DNA from: Pseudomonas sp. C1C7
GTDB taxonomy: Bacteria > Pseudomonadota > Gammaproteobacteria > Pseudomonadales > Pseudomonadaceae
Assembly (NCBI RefSeq): GCF_013359595.1
Contig: NZ_JABFMP010000039.1
Location: forward strand, 1 to 53,052
DNA length: 53,052 nt
Reading direction: 5' to 3'
Shown: positions 43,550 through 53,030 of the stretch, piece after piece
Layout of the letters: every line of letters starts with the position of its first letter
How positions within the stretch are numbered: the stretch's first letter is position 1
Translations under genes and position numbers: made by a program
The notes under the pieces: model-generated
What the model was told of the DNA's origin: nothing
What the model saw: the letters and a program-made list of their open reading frames with translations, nothing else
The model's database searches: none

Positions 43550-45778
43550 ATGAATACCGAAGGACTCAGTGAAGTTGCCGTACAAGACGCTCAACCCGTG
43601 GTCGAGCAAATCGCCGAAACCCCGCCGGAGCTGGAGCCTGCTCCCCCGGCCGCGGTAACCGAGGCCGCTGCGGCGGCACCGGCGGCGATTGCCATTCCCG
43701 GCCTGGATGACAGCAGTCTGTACATCCACCGCGAGCTGTCCCAACTGCAGTTCAACATCCGTGTGCTGGAACAGGCGCTGGACGAGTCCTATCCGTTGCT
43801 GGAGCGACTGAAGTTCCTGCTGATCTTCTCCAGCAACCTGGACGAGTTCTTCGAAATTCGTGTCGCGGGCCTCAAGAAGCAGATCACCTTCGCCCGTGAA
43901 CAGGCCGGTGCCGACGGCCTGCAACCGCACCAGGCCCTGGCGCGCATCAGCGAACTGGTCCACGGTCACGTCGACCGCCAGTACGCGATCCTCAACGACA
44001 TTCTGTTGCCGGAGCTGGAAAAACATCAGGTCCGCTTCATCCGTCGCCGTCACTGGACGACCAAGCTGAAAACCTGGGTGCGCCGCTACTTCCGCGACGA
44101 AATCGCCCCGATCATCACACCGATCGGCCTCGACCCGACCCACCCGTTCCCCTTGCTGGTGAACAAGAGCCTGAACTTCATCGTCGAGCTCGAGGGTATC
44201 GATGCCTTCGGTCGCGACTCCGGTCTGGCGATCATCCCGGCCCCGCGCCTGTTGCCGCGGATCATCAAGGTGCCGGAAGAGGTCGGCGGCGCCGGCGACA
44301 ACTATGTGTTCCTGTCGTCGATGATCCACGCCCACGCCGATGACCTGTTCCAGGGCATGAAGGTGAAGGGCTGCTACCAGTTCCGCCTGACCCGAAACGC
44401 CGACCTGGCGCTGGACTCCGAAGACGTGGAAGATCTGGCCCGCGCCCTGCGCGGCGAGCTGTTCTCCCGTCGCTATGGTGACGCGGTGCGTCTGGAAGTG
44501 GCCGACACCTGCCCGAAACACCTGTCCGACTACCTGCTCAAGCAGTTCAACCTGAGCGAGACCGAGCTGTATCAGGTCAACGGTCCGGTGAACCTGACCC
44601 GTCTGTTCAGCATCACTGGCCTGGACAGCCAGCGCGATCTGCAGAACGCGCCGTTCACTCCGCAGATTCCGAAGCTTTTGCAGAACAGCGAGAACATTTT
44701 CAGCGTGATCAGCAAGCAGGACATCCTGCTGCTGCACCCGTTCGAATCCTTCACCCCGGTGGTCGATCTGCTGCGCCAGGCCGCCAAGGACCCGCACGTA
44801 CTGGCGGTGCGTCAGACCCTGTACCGTTCCGGCGCCAACTCGGAAATCGTCGATGCGTTGGTGGACGCCGCGCGTAACGGCAAGGAAGTCACCGCGGTGA
44901 TCGAACTGCGGGCGCGGTTCGACGAAGAATCCAACCTGCAACTGGCCAGCCGCCTGCAAGCGGCCGGTGCGGTGGTGATCTACGGCGTGGTCGGCTTCAA
45001 GACTCACGCCAAGATGATGCTGATCCTGCGCCGCGAAGCCGGTGAAATCGTGCGTTACGCGCACCTGGGTACCGGTAACTACCACGCCGGCAACGCTCGT
45101 CTGTACACCGACTACAGCCTGCTGACCTCCGACGACGCGCTGTGCGAAGACGTCGGCAAGCTGTTCAGCCAGCTGATCGGCATGGGTAAAACGTTGCGCA
45201 TGAAGAAGCTGCTGCATGCGCCGTTCACCCTGAAGAAGGGCATGCTCGACATGATCGCCCGGGAAACCCAGTTCGCCCTCGACGGCAAACCGGCGCACAT
45301 CATCGCCAAGTTCAACTCGCTGACCGATCCGAAGATCATTCGCGCGCTTTACAAGGCCAGCCAGTCAGGCGTGCGCATCGACCTGGTGGTGCGCGGCATG
45401 TGCTGCCTGCGTCCGGGTATCGCCGGGGTTTCCCACAACATCCACGTGCGCTCGATCATCGGCCGCTTCCTGGAACACACCCGGGTTTTCTACTTCCTCA
45501 ACGGCGGCGAAGAGCAGATGTTCCTCTCCAGTGCCGACTGGATGGAGCGCAACCTCGACAAGCGCGTCGAGACCTGCTTCCCGGTGGAAGGCAAGAAGCT
45601 GATCATGCGGGTGAAGAAGGAGCTGGAGCTGTATCTGACCGACAACACCCACAGCTGGAGTCTGCAGTCGGATGGTCGTTACATCCGCAACACGCCGACC
45701 GGCAACCAGAACCCGCGTAGCGCGCAGGCGACGTTGCTGGAGCGCCTTGGCAGCCCGATCCTGCCGGTGAGTAGCTAA
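43550..45778 (+). CDS. ppk: Polyphosphate kinase 1
   Basis: A 742-residue PPK1, which makes long-chain polyphosphate from ATP. The autophosphorylated histidine pair, 19 residues apart as in E. coli, is His486 (FKTHAKMML) and His505 (RYAHLGTGNYH). An Ala/Pro-rich N-terminal extension of about 50 residues makes the protein longer than most (about 690). The IHRELSQLQFN and SSNLDEFFEIR N-domain blocks are intact. It is downstream of hemB in a predicted Pho operon, and convergent with ppx, its antagonist. Confidence 0.97.
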   Translation: MNTEGLSEVAVQDAQPVVEQIAETPPELEPAPPAAVTEAAAAAPAAIAIPGLDDSSLYIHRELSQLQFNIRVLEQALDESYPLLERLKFLLIFSSNLDEFFEIRVAGLKKQITFAREQAGADGLQPHQALARISELVHGHVDRQYAILNDILLPELEKHQVRFIRRRHWTTKLKTWVRRYFRDEIAPIITPIGLDPTHPFPLLVNKSLNFIVELEGIDAFGRDSGLAIIPAPRLLPRIIKVPEEVGGAGDNYVFLSSMIHAHADDLFQGMKVKGCYQFRLTRNADLALDSEDVEDLARALRGELFSRRYGDAVRLEVADTCPKHLSDYLLKQFNLSETELYQVNGPVNLTRLFSITGLDSQRDLQNAPFTPQIPKLLQNSENIFSVISKQDILLLHPFESFTPVVDLLRQAAKDPHVLAVRQTLYRSGANSEIVDALVDAARNGKEVTAVIELRARFDEESNLQLASRLQAAGAVVIYGVVGFKTHAKMMLILRREAGEIVRYAHLGTGNYHAGNARLYTDYSLLTSDDALCEDVGKLFSQLIGMGKTLRMKKLLHAPFTLKKGMLDMIARETQFALDGKPAHIIAKFNSLTDPKIIRALYKASQSGVRIDLVVRGMCCLRPGIAGVSHNIHVRSIIGRFLEHTRVFYFLNGGEEQMFLSSADWMERNLDKRVETCFPVEGKKLIMRVKKELELYLTDNTHSWSLQSDGRYIRNTPTGNQNPRSAQATLLERLGSPILPVSS

Positions 45779-45779
45779 C

Positions 45780-45813
45780 AAAAAAGGCGATCCCGAAAGG
45801 ATCGCCTTTTTTT
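45780..45813. terminator. Bidirectional terminator after ppk
   Basis: AAAAAGGCGATCC-CGAAA-GGATCGCCTTTTT, with T-run; it serves ppk and possibly ppx. Confidence 0.93.
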
Positions 45814-45832
45814 ATTGCACTGAAATCACTCC

Positions 45833-45920
45833 CTGTAGGAGCTGCCGCAGGTTGCGATCTTTTGATCTTGCTTCTCTAAAATCAAAAGATCGCAGCCTCG
45901 TTTCACTCGACAGCTCCTAA
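45833..45920. repeat. BIME with a diverged REP arm
   Basis: The left arm CTGTAGGAGCTGCCGCAGG(TT)GCGATC is REP-A-like. The right arm GATCGCAGCCTCGTTTCACTCGACAGCTCC has a different loop sequence (TCGTTTCACTCGA), so the stem is kept but the loop replaced. Confidence 0.8.
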
Positions 45921-45938
45921 AGGGGGCAGGTCGGGGGG

Positions 45939-47441
45939 TTAGCGCACGGTCAGGACGATATCCACCCGCGTCAGCCATTCAGCTTCGATCTCGAAATCAG
46001 CCTGGGTCAGCTGGTTGTCTTCCAGCCATTTCTCCGGGAACACCACTTCCAGGTTGTTGCCATTGGCGTTCAGTTCCACTTGAGGCATCTGCTGGGTGCC
46101 GCGGATGTGGTGGAACAGGATCGCAAAGCGCAGCAGTACGCACAGGCGAATCAGCTTGATGCCGTCTTCCTCGAAGTCGGCGAAGCGGTCTTTTGGAATG
46201 TTACGGCGGTGGCCGCGCACCAGCAGCGCGAGCATCAACTGGTCTTCGCGGGAGAAGCCGGCGAGGTCCGAGTGCTCGATCAGGTAGGAGCCGTGTTTGT
46301 GGTACTGATAGTGGGCGATGTCCAGGCCCACTTCATGGACCTTGGCCGCCCAGCTGAGCAGCTCGCGCCAGACGCCGTCTTCCAGATCCCAGTCCTTGGC
46401 CACCTGATCGAACGCATGCAGGGCCTTGCGCTCGACCCGCGCGGCCTGTTCCAGGTCGACGTGGTAGCGCTCCATCAGCGAGGTCAGGGTGCGTTCGCGC
46501 ACGTCCTCATGATGATGGCGACCCAGCAGGTCGTAGAGCACGCCTTCACGCAGGGCACCTTCGCAGTGGTCCATGCGTTCGAGTTCGAGGGAGTCGAAGA
46601 TGGCTTCGAGAATCGCCAGGCCCGCAGGGAAAATCGCCCGGCGATCCGGCTTGATGCCTTCGAAGTCGATCTTCTCGACATCGCCCAGCTTGATCAGCTT
46701 GCGCTTGAGCCAGGCCAGGCCTTCTGCGTTGACTTCACCGGAACCGTGTCCGCCGGCCTTCAGCGCCAGGCCGATGGCGCGGATGGTCCCCGAGGAGCCG
46801 ATGGCTTCATCCCAGGTCAGGCGGTGCAGGGCGTGTTCGATGCTCATGATCTCCAGCCGCGCCGCCGTGTACGCCTGGGCGTAGCGGGCCGGGGTGATCT
46901 TGCCGTCCTTGAAGTAGCGCTGGGTGAAGCTCACGCAGCCCATCTGCAGGCTTTCGCGCAGCAGCGGTTCGAAGCGCTGGCCGATGATGAATTCGGTACT
47001 GCCGCCGCCGATGTCGGCGACCAGGCGCTTGCCCGGCGTGTCGGCGAGGGTGTGGGACACGCCGAGATAGATCAGACGCGCTTCCTCACGACCGGAGATG
47101 ACTTCCACCGGGTGGCCGAGAATTTCTTCGGCGCGATGGATGAATTCGGCGCGGTTGCGGGCCTCACGCAAGGCGTTGGTGCCCACGATCCGCACGGCGC
47201 CCAGCGGCATACCGTTGATCAGCTGGGCGAAGCGCTTGAGGCAATCGAGCCCGCGCTGCATGGATTCTTCGCTCAGACGACGTTCTTCGTCGATGCCGGC
47301 GGCCAGCTGAACCTTTTCCCCGAGACGTTCGAGAATGCGGATTTCGCCGTTCTGGGCCTTGGCCACGACCATATGGAAACTGTTGGAGCCCAGGTCGATC
47401 GCGGCGATCAGGGACAGATTCTTGGCTTGGGAATGGGGCAT
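45939..47441 (-). CDS. ppx: Exopolyphosphatase
   Basis: A 500-residue Ppx/GppA-type exopolyphosphatase of the ASKHA fold. Phosphate-binding motifs IDLGSNSFHM (about residues 15-24) and VADIGGGSTEF are intact, as is the catalytic Glu region (GTNALREARN). The C-terminal HD-like helical part (from about 315, with HEVGLDIAHYQYHKHGSYLI) matches long Ppx proteins. I start at MPHSQAKN; a further in-frame start 10 codons upstream cannot be excluded, neither having a clear ribosome site. It faces ppk convergently. Confidence 0.95.
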   Translation of the reverse strand: MPHSQAKNLSLIAAIDLGSNSFHMVVAKAQNGEIRILERLGEKVQLAAGIDEERRLSEESMQRGLDCLKRFAQLINGMPLGAVRIVGTNALREARNRAEFIHRAEEILGHPVEVISGREEARLIYLGVSHTLADTPGKRLVADIGGGSTEFIIGQRFEPLLRESLQMGCVSFTQRYFKDGKITPARYAQAYTAARLEIMSIEHALHRLTWDEAIGSSGTIRAIGLALKAGGHGSGEVNAEGLAWLKRKLIKLGDVEKIDFEGIKPDRRAIFPAGLAILEAIFDSLELERMDHCEGALREGVLYDLLGRHHHEDVRERTLTSLMERYHVDLEQAARVERKALHAFDQVAKDWDLEDGVWRELLSWAAKVHEVGLDIAHYQYHKHGSYLIEHSDLAGFSREDQLMLALLVRGHRRNIPKDRFADFEEDGIKLIRLCVLLRFAILFHHIRGTQQMPQVELNANGNNLEVVFPEKWLEDNQLTQADFEIEAEWLTRVDIVLTVR

Positions 47442-47530
47442 GGTCAGGGTCTCGGTCGATAACCCCGACATCGTGCCACGATCAACGGCTGGCGCCAACG
47501 CGCAGTGTTCAAAGCCTTGATCCTGGGCAG

Positions 47531-48181
47531 TTAATCGCGAGCAGGCTCGCTCCCACATTGGGCTTCGGTGTTTTCGGCGAACAAGTGCTGGCCGATCCAG
47601 TTCAACAACTGGCGGATCATCAAGGCCATGCACAGGTACATCAGTGCGGTCAGGGCGTAGGTTTCGAAGGCGCGTGCATTGCGCGATTGAAGGACGTCGG
47701 CGACGAAGCTCAGCTCCTGGGTCGCGATCAGGGAACACACCGACGAGCCGAGCATGACGACGATGATCTGGTTGCTCAACGCCGGCCAGGCGTTGCTCAG
47801 GGCGGGACGCAGGGCTTCGATGCGAGGCCGGGGGACGGTCTGGAGACTGTCGCGGATGATGTCCGTGGCGTGCGCACCCAGGTTGATCACCATCGCCAAT
47901 GCCGCGGCCTGCCAAGGGGAAATCGGAACGCCAAGGGCCGGCAGGCCAAAGAAGATGCACAGCAGTTGCATCAGGAACGGCGTATTGCGGATCACCTCGA
48001 CATAGACGCCGAAAATCGCCGCGAACGGTCGGACGTTCCGCGCTCGCACCCATGCACCAAGGGCACCGATGCTCAGCCCGAGTACCGCGCCGATGGCCGT
48101 CAGCTCCAAAGTGAACAGCGCGCCGCGCAACAGCAGTTCGGTGTTGCCCACCATTGGCAGGAAATCGGACGGATAAGCCAT
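47531..48181 (-). CDS. Orphan amino-acid ABC transporter permease
   Basis: A 216-residue inner-membrane permease of the polar-amino-acid (His/Glu/Gln/opine) uptake family, with five hydrophobic helices and the start MAYPSDFLPMVGNTELLLRG. The ATPase-contact EAA region is EALRPALSNAWPALSNQIIV. No ATPase, binding protein or second permease gene is in the window, so it is orphaned. The last eight residues CGSEPARD and the stop are encoded by a REP-B element, suggesting that the original end was replaced. The start has no upstream partner. A longer frame upstream lacks family sequence. Confidence 0.85.
   Translation of the reverse strand: MAYPSDFLPMVGNTELLLRGALFTLELTAIGAVLGLSIGALGAWVRARNVRPFAAIFGVYVEVIRNTPFLMQLLCIFFGLPALGVPISPWQAAALAMVINLGAHATDIIRDSLQTVPRPRIEALRPALSNAWPALSNQIIVVMLGSSVCSLIATQELSFVADVLQSRNARAFETYALTALMYLCMALMIRQLLNWIGQHLFAENTEAQCGSEPARD
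47534..47557. repeat. REP-B copy inside the end of the permease gene
   Basis: ATCGCGAGCAGGCTCGCTCC-type core. Read on the - strand it encodes CGSEPARD and the permease stop. The upstream gap 48182-48534 contains no gene that I recognise; a -10 for trxA lies near its end. Confidence 0.75.
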
Positions 48182-48491
48182 GGTGTGTCCTCGAATCGGC
48201 CGCCAGTGAGTTCTGCGATTCGATACAGCACGTGCCATGCCAGCCTGTGTCCGGGCGCGGCACGCGGGCCATCGGGCTATTGATAGTCAGGCGACATGCA
48301 CCGCAATGGCGCATTGTCGATGCGCTGCGAGCGCCTTTGGGGCTGGAAACGCAAAAGACCGTTCATCCGGACCGGATGGTCATGAAGATCTGCCAAAGCG
48401 CCACATTGCTGGACCTGGGCTATACACAGACTCATGAAACACCATAGCGAGACTCAATCAACTGCGGCTTCCTGAACGAGGGAAGGGCGGC

Positions 48492-48497
48492 TATGAT
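48492..48497 (+). promoter_or_regulatory. Candidate -10 element of trxA
   Basis: TATGAT lies 37 bp upstream of the trxA start. No good -35 is present, so an activator may be needed or the call may be wrong. Confidence 0.35.
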
Positions 48498-48534
48498 GGG
48501 CCACGTTTTTTTGCTTACAACCCTGGAGAATTCC

Positions 48535-48864
48535 ATGAGCAGCGATCTTATCAAACACGTTAGCGACGCTAGCTTCGAGGCCGATGTACTCAAGGCTGAA
48601 GGCGCTGTACTGGTCGACTACTGGGCTGAGTGGTGCGGCCCTTGCAAAATGATCGCTCCTGTTCTGGACGAAATTGCAGAGACTTACAAAGGCAAGCTGA
48701 CCGTTGCCAAACTGAACATCGACGAAAACCAGGAAACCCCTGCCAAGCACGGCGTACGTGGTATCCCGACCCTGATGCTGTTCAAGAACGGCAACGTTGA
48801 AGCGACCAAGGTCGGCGCCCTGTCGAAATCGCAACTGGCCGCTTTCCTCGACGCCAACATCTAA
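48535..48864 (+). CDS. trxA: Thioredoxin 1
   Basis: A 109-residue thioredoxin with the active site WCGPC (Cys34, Cys37), the cis-proline loop GIPTLMLF and Asp28-Tyr29-Trp30 ahead of the active site. It reduces protein disulfides and feeds ribonucleotide and PAPS reductases. GGAGA precedes the start. It lies directly upstream of rho, an arrangement shared with E. coli (trxA-rho), and a terminator separates them. Confidence 0.97.
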   Translation: MSSDLIKHVSDASFEADVLKAEGAVLVDYWAEWCGPCKMIAPVLDEIAETYKGKLTVAKLNIDENQETPAKHGVRGIPTLMLFKNGNVEATKVGALSKSQLAAFLDANI

Positions 48865-48886
48865 GCGTCGTTGTAGCCAGTCTGCC

Positions 48887-48914
48887 AAAGGCCCCGCAAA
48901 TCGCGGGGCCTTTT
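48887..48914 (+). terminator. Terminator between trxA and rho
   Basis: GGCCCCGC-AAATC-GCGGGGCC followed by TTTT, 25 bp after the trxA stop codon. Confidence 0.9.
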
Positions 48915-49112
48915 CGTTATGCAGGGCTAGACGGCTCCCAAACTCAAGTGATACATTCGGCCCCGCACTGGTTTCTCCATTGCCCCCTGCTAGCCGTCGC
49001 CGACGCTCTCCTTTTCGAATAAGTACGCGATCCTGTCGCCTTCTCCGCGGCGCGGCCTCATTAAGCCAAAAGCTTAATTTCCCCCCTCCATAAATGATTA
49101 CGTCATTCCTAT
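48915..49112 (+). promoter_or_regulatory. rho leader (no clear ribosome site)
   Basis: The 198 bases between the trxA terminator and rho are C-rich in the middle (CCATTGCCCCCTG and CTGTCGCCTTCTCC), with little G, as in a Rho utilisation site. In E. coli rho is autoregulated by Rho-dependent attenuation in its leader. No GGAGG precedes the rho ATG. Confidence 0.4.
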
Positions 49113-50372
<1,260 letters not shown>

Positions 50373-50386
50373 GTCGACAGCTCTGC

Positions 50387-50412
50387 AAAAAGCCGGGGAA
50401 ACCCGGCTTTTT
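50387..50412 (+). terminator. Terminator after rho
   Basis: AAAAAGCCGGG-GAAA-CCCGGCTTTTT, 15 bp after the rho stop codon. Confidence 0.93.
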
Positions 50413-50504
50413 GCTATCCGATTTTCGCTCAACAGGTTCTGAAGCGTCTGGTTCGGCGCTAAACTGCCAGCCCCCGAACGCCACGGCCAACACGAGGCTC
50501 ACGC

Positions 50505-51971
50505 ATGCAGTATCGCGACTTGCGCGACTTTATCAGCGGTCTGGAACAGCGCGGCGAACTCAAGCGCATCCAGGTTCCGGTGTCCCCAGTGCTCGAAATG
50601 ACCGAGGTCTGCGACCGCACCTTGCGCGCCAAGGGCCCGGCCCTGCTCTTCGAAAAGCCTACCGGTTTTGACATTCCCGTCCTCGGCAACCTGTTCGGCA
50701 CCCCCGAGCGCGTCGCGTTGGGCATGGGCGCCGAAGCAGTCAGCGAACTGCGCGAGATCGGCAAGCTGCTGGCGTTCCTAAAGGAGCCCGAGCCGCCGAA
50801 GGGGCTGAAAGACGCCTGGTCCAAGCTGCCGATCTTCCGCAAGATCATCTCGATGGCGCCCAAGGTCGTCAAAGACGCGATCTGCCAGGAAGTGGTCATC
50901 GAAGGCGATGACGTCGACCTCGGCAAGTTGCCGGTGCAGACCTGCTGGCCGGGCGACGTCGCGCCCCTGATCACCTGGGGTCTGACCGTCACCAAAGGCC
51001 CGAACAAGGATCGCCAGAACCTCGGCATCTACCGTCAGCAGGTGATTGGCCGCAACAAAGTCATCATGCGCTGGCTGAGCCACCGTGGCGGCGCACTGGA
51101 TTATCGCGAGTGGTGCGAGAAACATCCGGGCCAGCCGTTCCCGGTCTCGGTGGCCCTGGGTGCCGACCCTGCGACCATCCTCGGCGCCGTGACACCGGTG
51201 CCGGACACCCTGTCCGAATACGCCTTCGCCGGCCTGTTGCGCGGCAACCGTACCGAACTGGTGAAATGCCGCGGCAACGACCTGCAAGTGCCGGCCACCG
51301 CCGAGATCATCCTCGAAGGCGTGATCCATCCGGGCGAGATGGCCGATGAAGGTCCCTACGGCGACCACACCGGCTACTACAACGAAGTCGACAGCTTCCC
51401 GGTGTTCACCGTCGAGCGCATCACCCACCGCACCAAGCCGATCTATCACAGCACCTACACCGGCCGTCCGCCGGATGAGCCGGCGATTCTCGGCGTGGCG
51501 CTCAACGAAGTGTTCGTGCCGATCCTGCAGAAGCAGTTCCCGGAAATCACCGACTTCTACCTGCCGCCCGAAGGCTGTTCGTACCGCATGGCCGTGGTGA
51601 CCATGAAGAAGTCGTATCCGGGCCACGCCAAGCGGGTAATGCTCGGTGTCTGGTCGTTTTTGCGACAGTTCATGTACACCAAGTTCGTTATCGTCACCGA
51701 CGACGACATCAATGCGCGGGACTGGAACGACGTGATCTGGGCCATCACCACGCGCATGGACCCCAAGCGCGACACGGTGATGATCGAAAACACGCCGATC
51801 GACTATCTGGACTTCGCTTCGCCGGTGTCTGGCCTGGGCTCGAAGATGGGCCTGGACGCCACCCATAAATGGCCAGGGGAAACCACGCGCGAATGGGGCC
51901 GGGTGATCGTCAAGGACGATGCCGTGACCCAGCGGATCGATGCCATCTGGAATCAGTTAGGAATAGATTGA
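50505..51971 (+). CDS. ubiD: 3-octaprenyl-4-hydroxybenzoate decarboxylase
   Basis: A 488-residue UbiD-family enzyme, which uses prenylated FMN to remove the carboxyl group from the ubiquinone precursor. Conserved blocks include NLGIYRQQVIG, MRWLSHRGGALDYREW, EMADEGPYGDHTGYYN and PEGCSYRMAVV. Length fits (497 in E. coli). The one-base overlap of its stop codon with the next start suggests cotranslation with the ferredoxin reductase-like gene. ubiX, which supplies the cofactor, is not in this window. Confidence 0.97.
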   Translation: MQYRDLRDFISGLEQRGELKRIQVPVSPVLEMTEVCDRTLRAKGPALLFEKPTGFDIPVLGNLFGTPERVALGMGAEAVSELREIGKLLAFLKEPEPPKGLKDAWSKLPIFRKIISMAPKVVKDAICQEVVIEGDDVDLGKLPVQTCWPGDVAPLITWGLTVTKGPNKDRQNLGIYRQQVIGRNKVIMRWLSHRGGALDYREWCEKHPGQPFPVSVALGADPATILGAVTPVPDTLSEYAFAGLLRGNRTELVKCRGNDLQVPATAEIILEGVIHPGEMADEGPYGDHTGYYNEVDSFPVFTVERITHRTKPIYHSTYTGRPPDEPAILGVALNEVFVPILQKQFPEITDFYLPPEGCSYRMAVVTMKKSYPGHAKRVMLGVWSFLRQFMYTKFVIVTDDDINARDWNDVIWAITTRMDPKRDTVMIENTPIDYLDFASPVSGLGSKMGLDATHKWPGETTREWGRVIVKDDAVTQRIDAIWNQLGID

Positions 51972-52939
51972 TGCGTGTAACCTTGCAGCCCTCCGGAGCA
52001 GTGCTGGAGATTCAGCCCGGCGAGCGGATTCTCGATGGCGCACGCCGTCTCGGCTATGAATGCCCGCAAAGCTGCCGCAATGGCAATTGCCATGTGTGCG
52101 CGGCGTTGCTCGTGGAAGGTCGGGTCGAACTGGCCGGCCTCGTGCGTGACCATGGCGAGTTCTACACTTGCATAGCAGAGCCGCTGGAAGACTGCATCGT
52201 GCTGTGGGATGGCGTGCTCGCGCTGGGAGAGTTGCCGGTGCGCACCCTGTCGTGTCAGGTCACCAGTTGCACCGAAGTCGGTGGTGATACCTGGCGCGTG
52301 AGACTGCGCACGCCGGCCGGCAAGCCACCGCGTTACCACGCCGGCCAGTACCTGATGATCCATCGGGACAACGGCGACAAGTCATCCTTTTCCCTGGCCT
52401 CGGCGCCATCGGGCGGGCGGGATCTGGAAATCCACGTGCTGGCGCGTGAGCCCAGTGCGCAAAATCTGATCAAACAACTGCAGCGCGACTCGATGGTGCG
52501 GATCGACATGCCCTTTGGCGATGCGCACCTGGCCGAGCTGCCGGACGGCCCCTTGGTGCTGATCGCTGCGGGCACCGGCATGGGTCAGATTCACGGCCTG
52601 ATCGAACATTGCCGCGCCGAGGGTTTCAAGCATCCGGTGCACCTGTATTGGGGCGTGCGTCGTCCGGAAGACTTTTATGAAGTCGAACACTGGGATGAGT
52701 GGCTGAAACTGCCGAATCTGTTCCTGCACAAAGTTGTCAGCGATCAATGCGGCTGGCAGGGGCGTTGCGGCATGTTGCATGAAGCGGTCTGTGAAGATTT
52801 CCCTGATCTGAAGGCGTTGCATGTCTACGCCAGCGGCTCGCCGGCGATGGTCTATGGCACGCTGGATGCGCTGGTGGAAGCAGGGATGGACGCCCACCAG
52901 ATGCGCGCCGACGTCTTCGCCTACGCCCCAAGATCCTGA
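51971..52939 (+). CDS. Ferredoxin-flavin reductase (CDP-glucoseen reductase-like)
   Basis: A 322-residue electron-transfer protein joining an N-terminal plant-type 2Fe-2S domain (Cys35, Cys40, Cys43, Cys67; CRNGNCHVC) to an FAD-binding and an NAD(P)H-binding domain. The flavin contact SFSLASAP is near residue 138 and the pyridine-nucleotide loop is IAAGTGMGQI. Such proteins are annotated as CDP-6-deoxy-delta-3,4-glucoseen reductase or phenol-hydroxylase reductase. Because it is coupled to ubiD, a role in flavin reduction or ubiquinone metabolism is possible but unproven; an oxygenase partner is not visible here. Confidence 0.88.
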   Translation: MRVTLQPSGAVLEIQPGERILDGARRLGYECPQSCRNGNCHVCAALLVEGRVELAGLVRDHGEFYTCIAEPLEDCIVLWDGVLALGELPVRTLSCQVTSCTEVGGDTWRVRLRTPAGKPPRYHAGQYLMIHRDNGDKSSFSLASAPSGGRDLEIHVLAREPSAQNLIKQLQRDSMVRIDMPFGDAHLAELPDGPLVLIAAGTGMGQIHGLIEHCRAEGFKHPVHLYWGVRRPEDFYEVEHWDEWLKLPNLFLHKVVSDQCGWQGRCGMLHEAVCEDFPDLKALHVYASGSPAMVYGTLDALVEAGMDAHQMRADVFAYAPRS

Positions 52940-52947
52940 CCCTGCCC

Positions 52948-53030
52948 CTGTAGGAGCTGCCGCAGGCTGCGATCTTTTGATCTATGTATTTGAAAATCAA
53001 AAGATCGCAGCCTGCGGCAGCTCCTGCAGG
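52948..53030. repeat. BIME: inverted REP-A copies
   Basis: Arms at 52948-52981 and 52996-53030 (core GGAGCTGCCGCAGGCTGCGATC), 8 bp after the reductase stop codon. The final 22 bases of the window hold nothing recognisable. Confidence 0.93.

Noticed and set aside
43514..45298. Open frame of 594 codons antisense to ppk
   Set aside because: Same reason: the ppk frame is fully conserved, and the antisense translation is rich in His/Gln/Val in a way typical of shadow frames.
48182..48534. Possible gene fragment in the permease-trxA gap (frame reading PQWRIVDALRAPLGLETQ)
   Set aside because: No ribosome site, no family recognised, and the frame crosses the likely trxA promoter.
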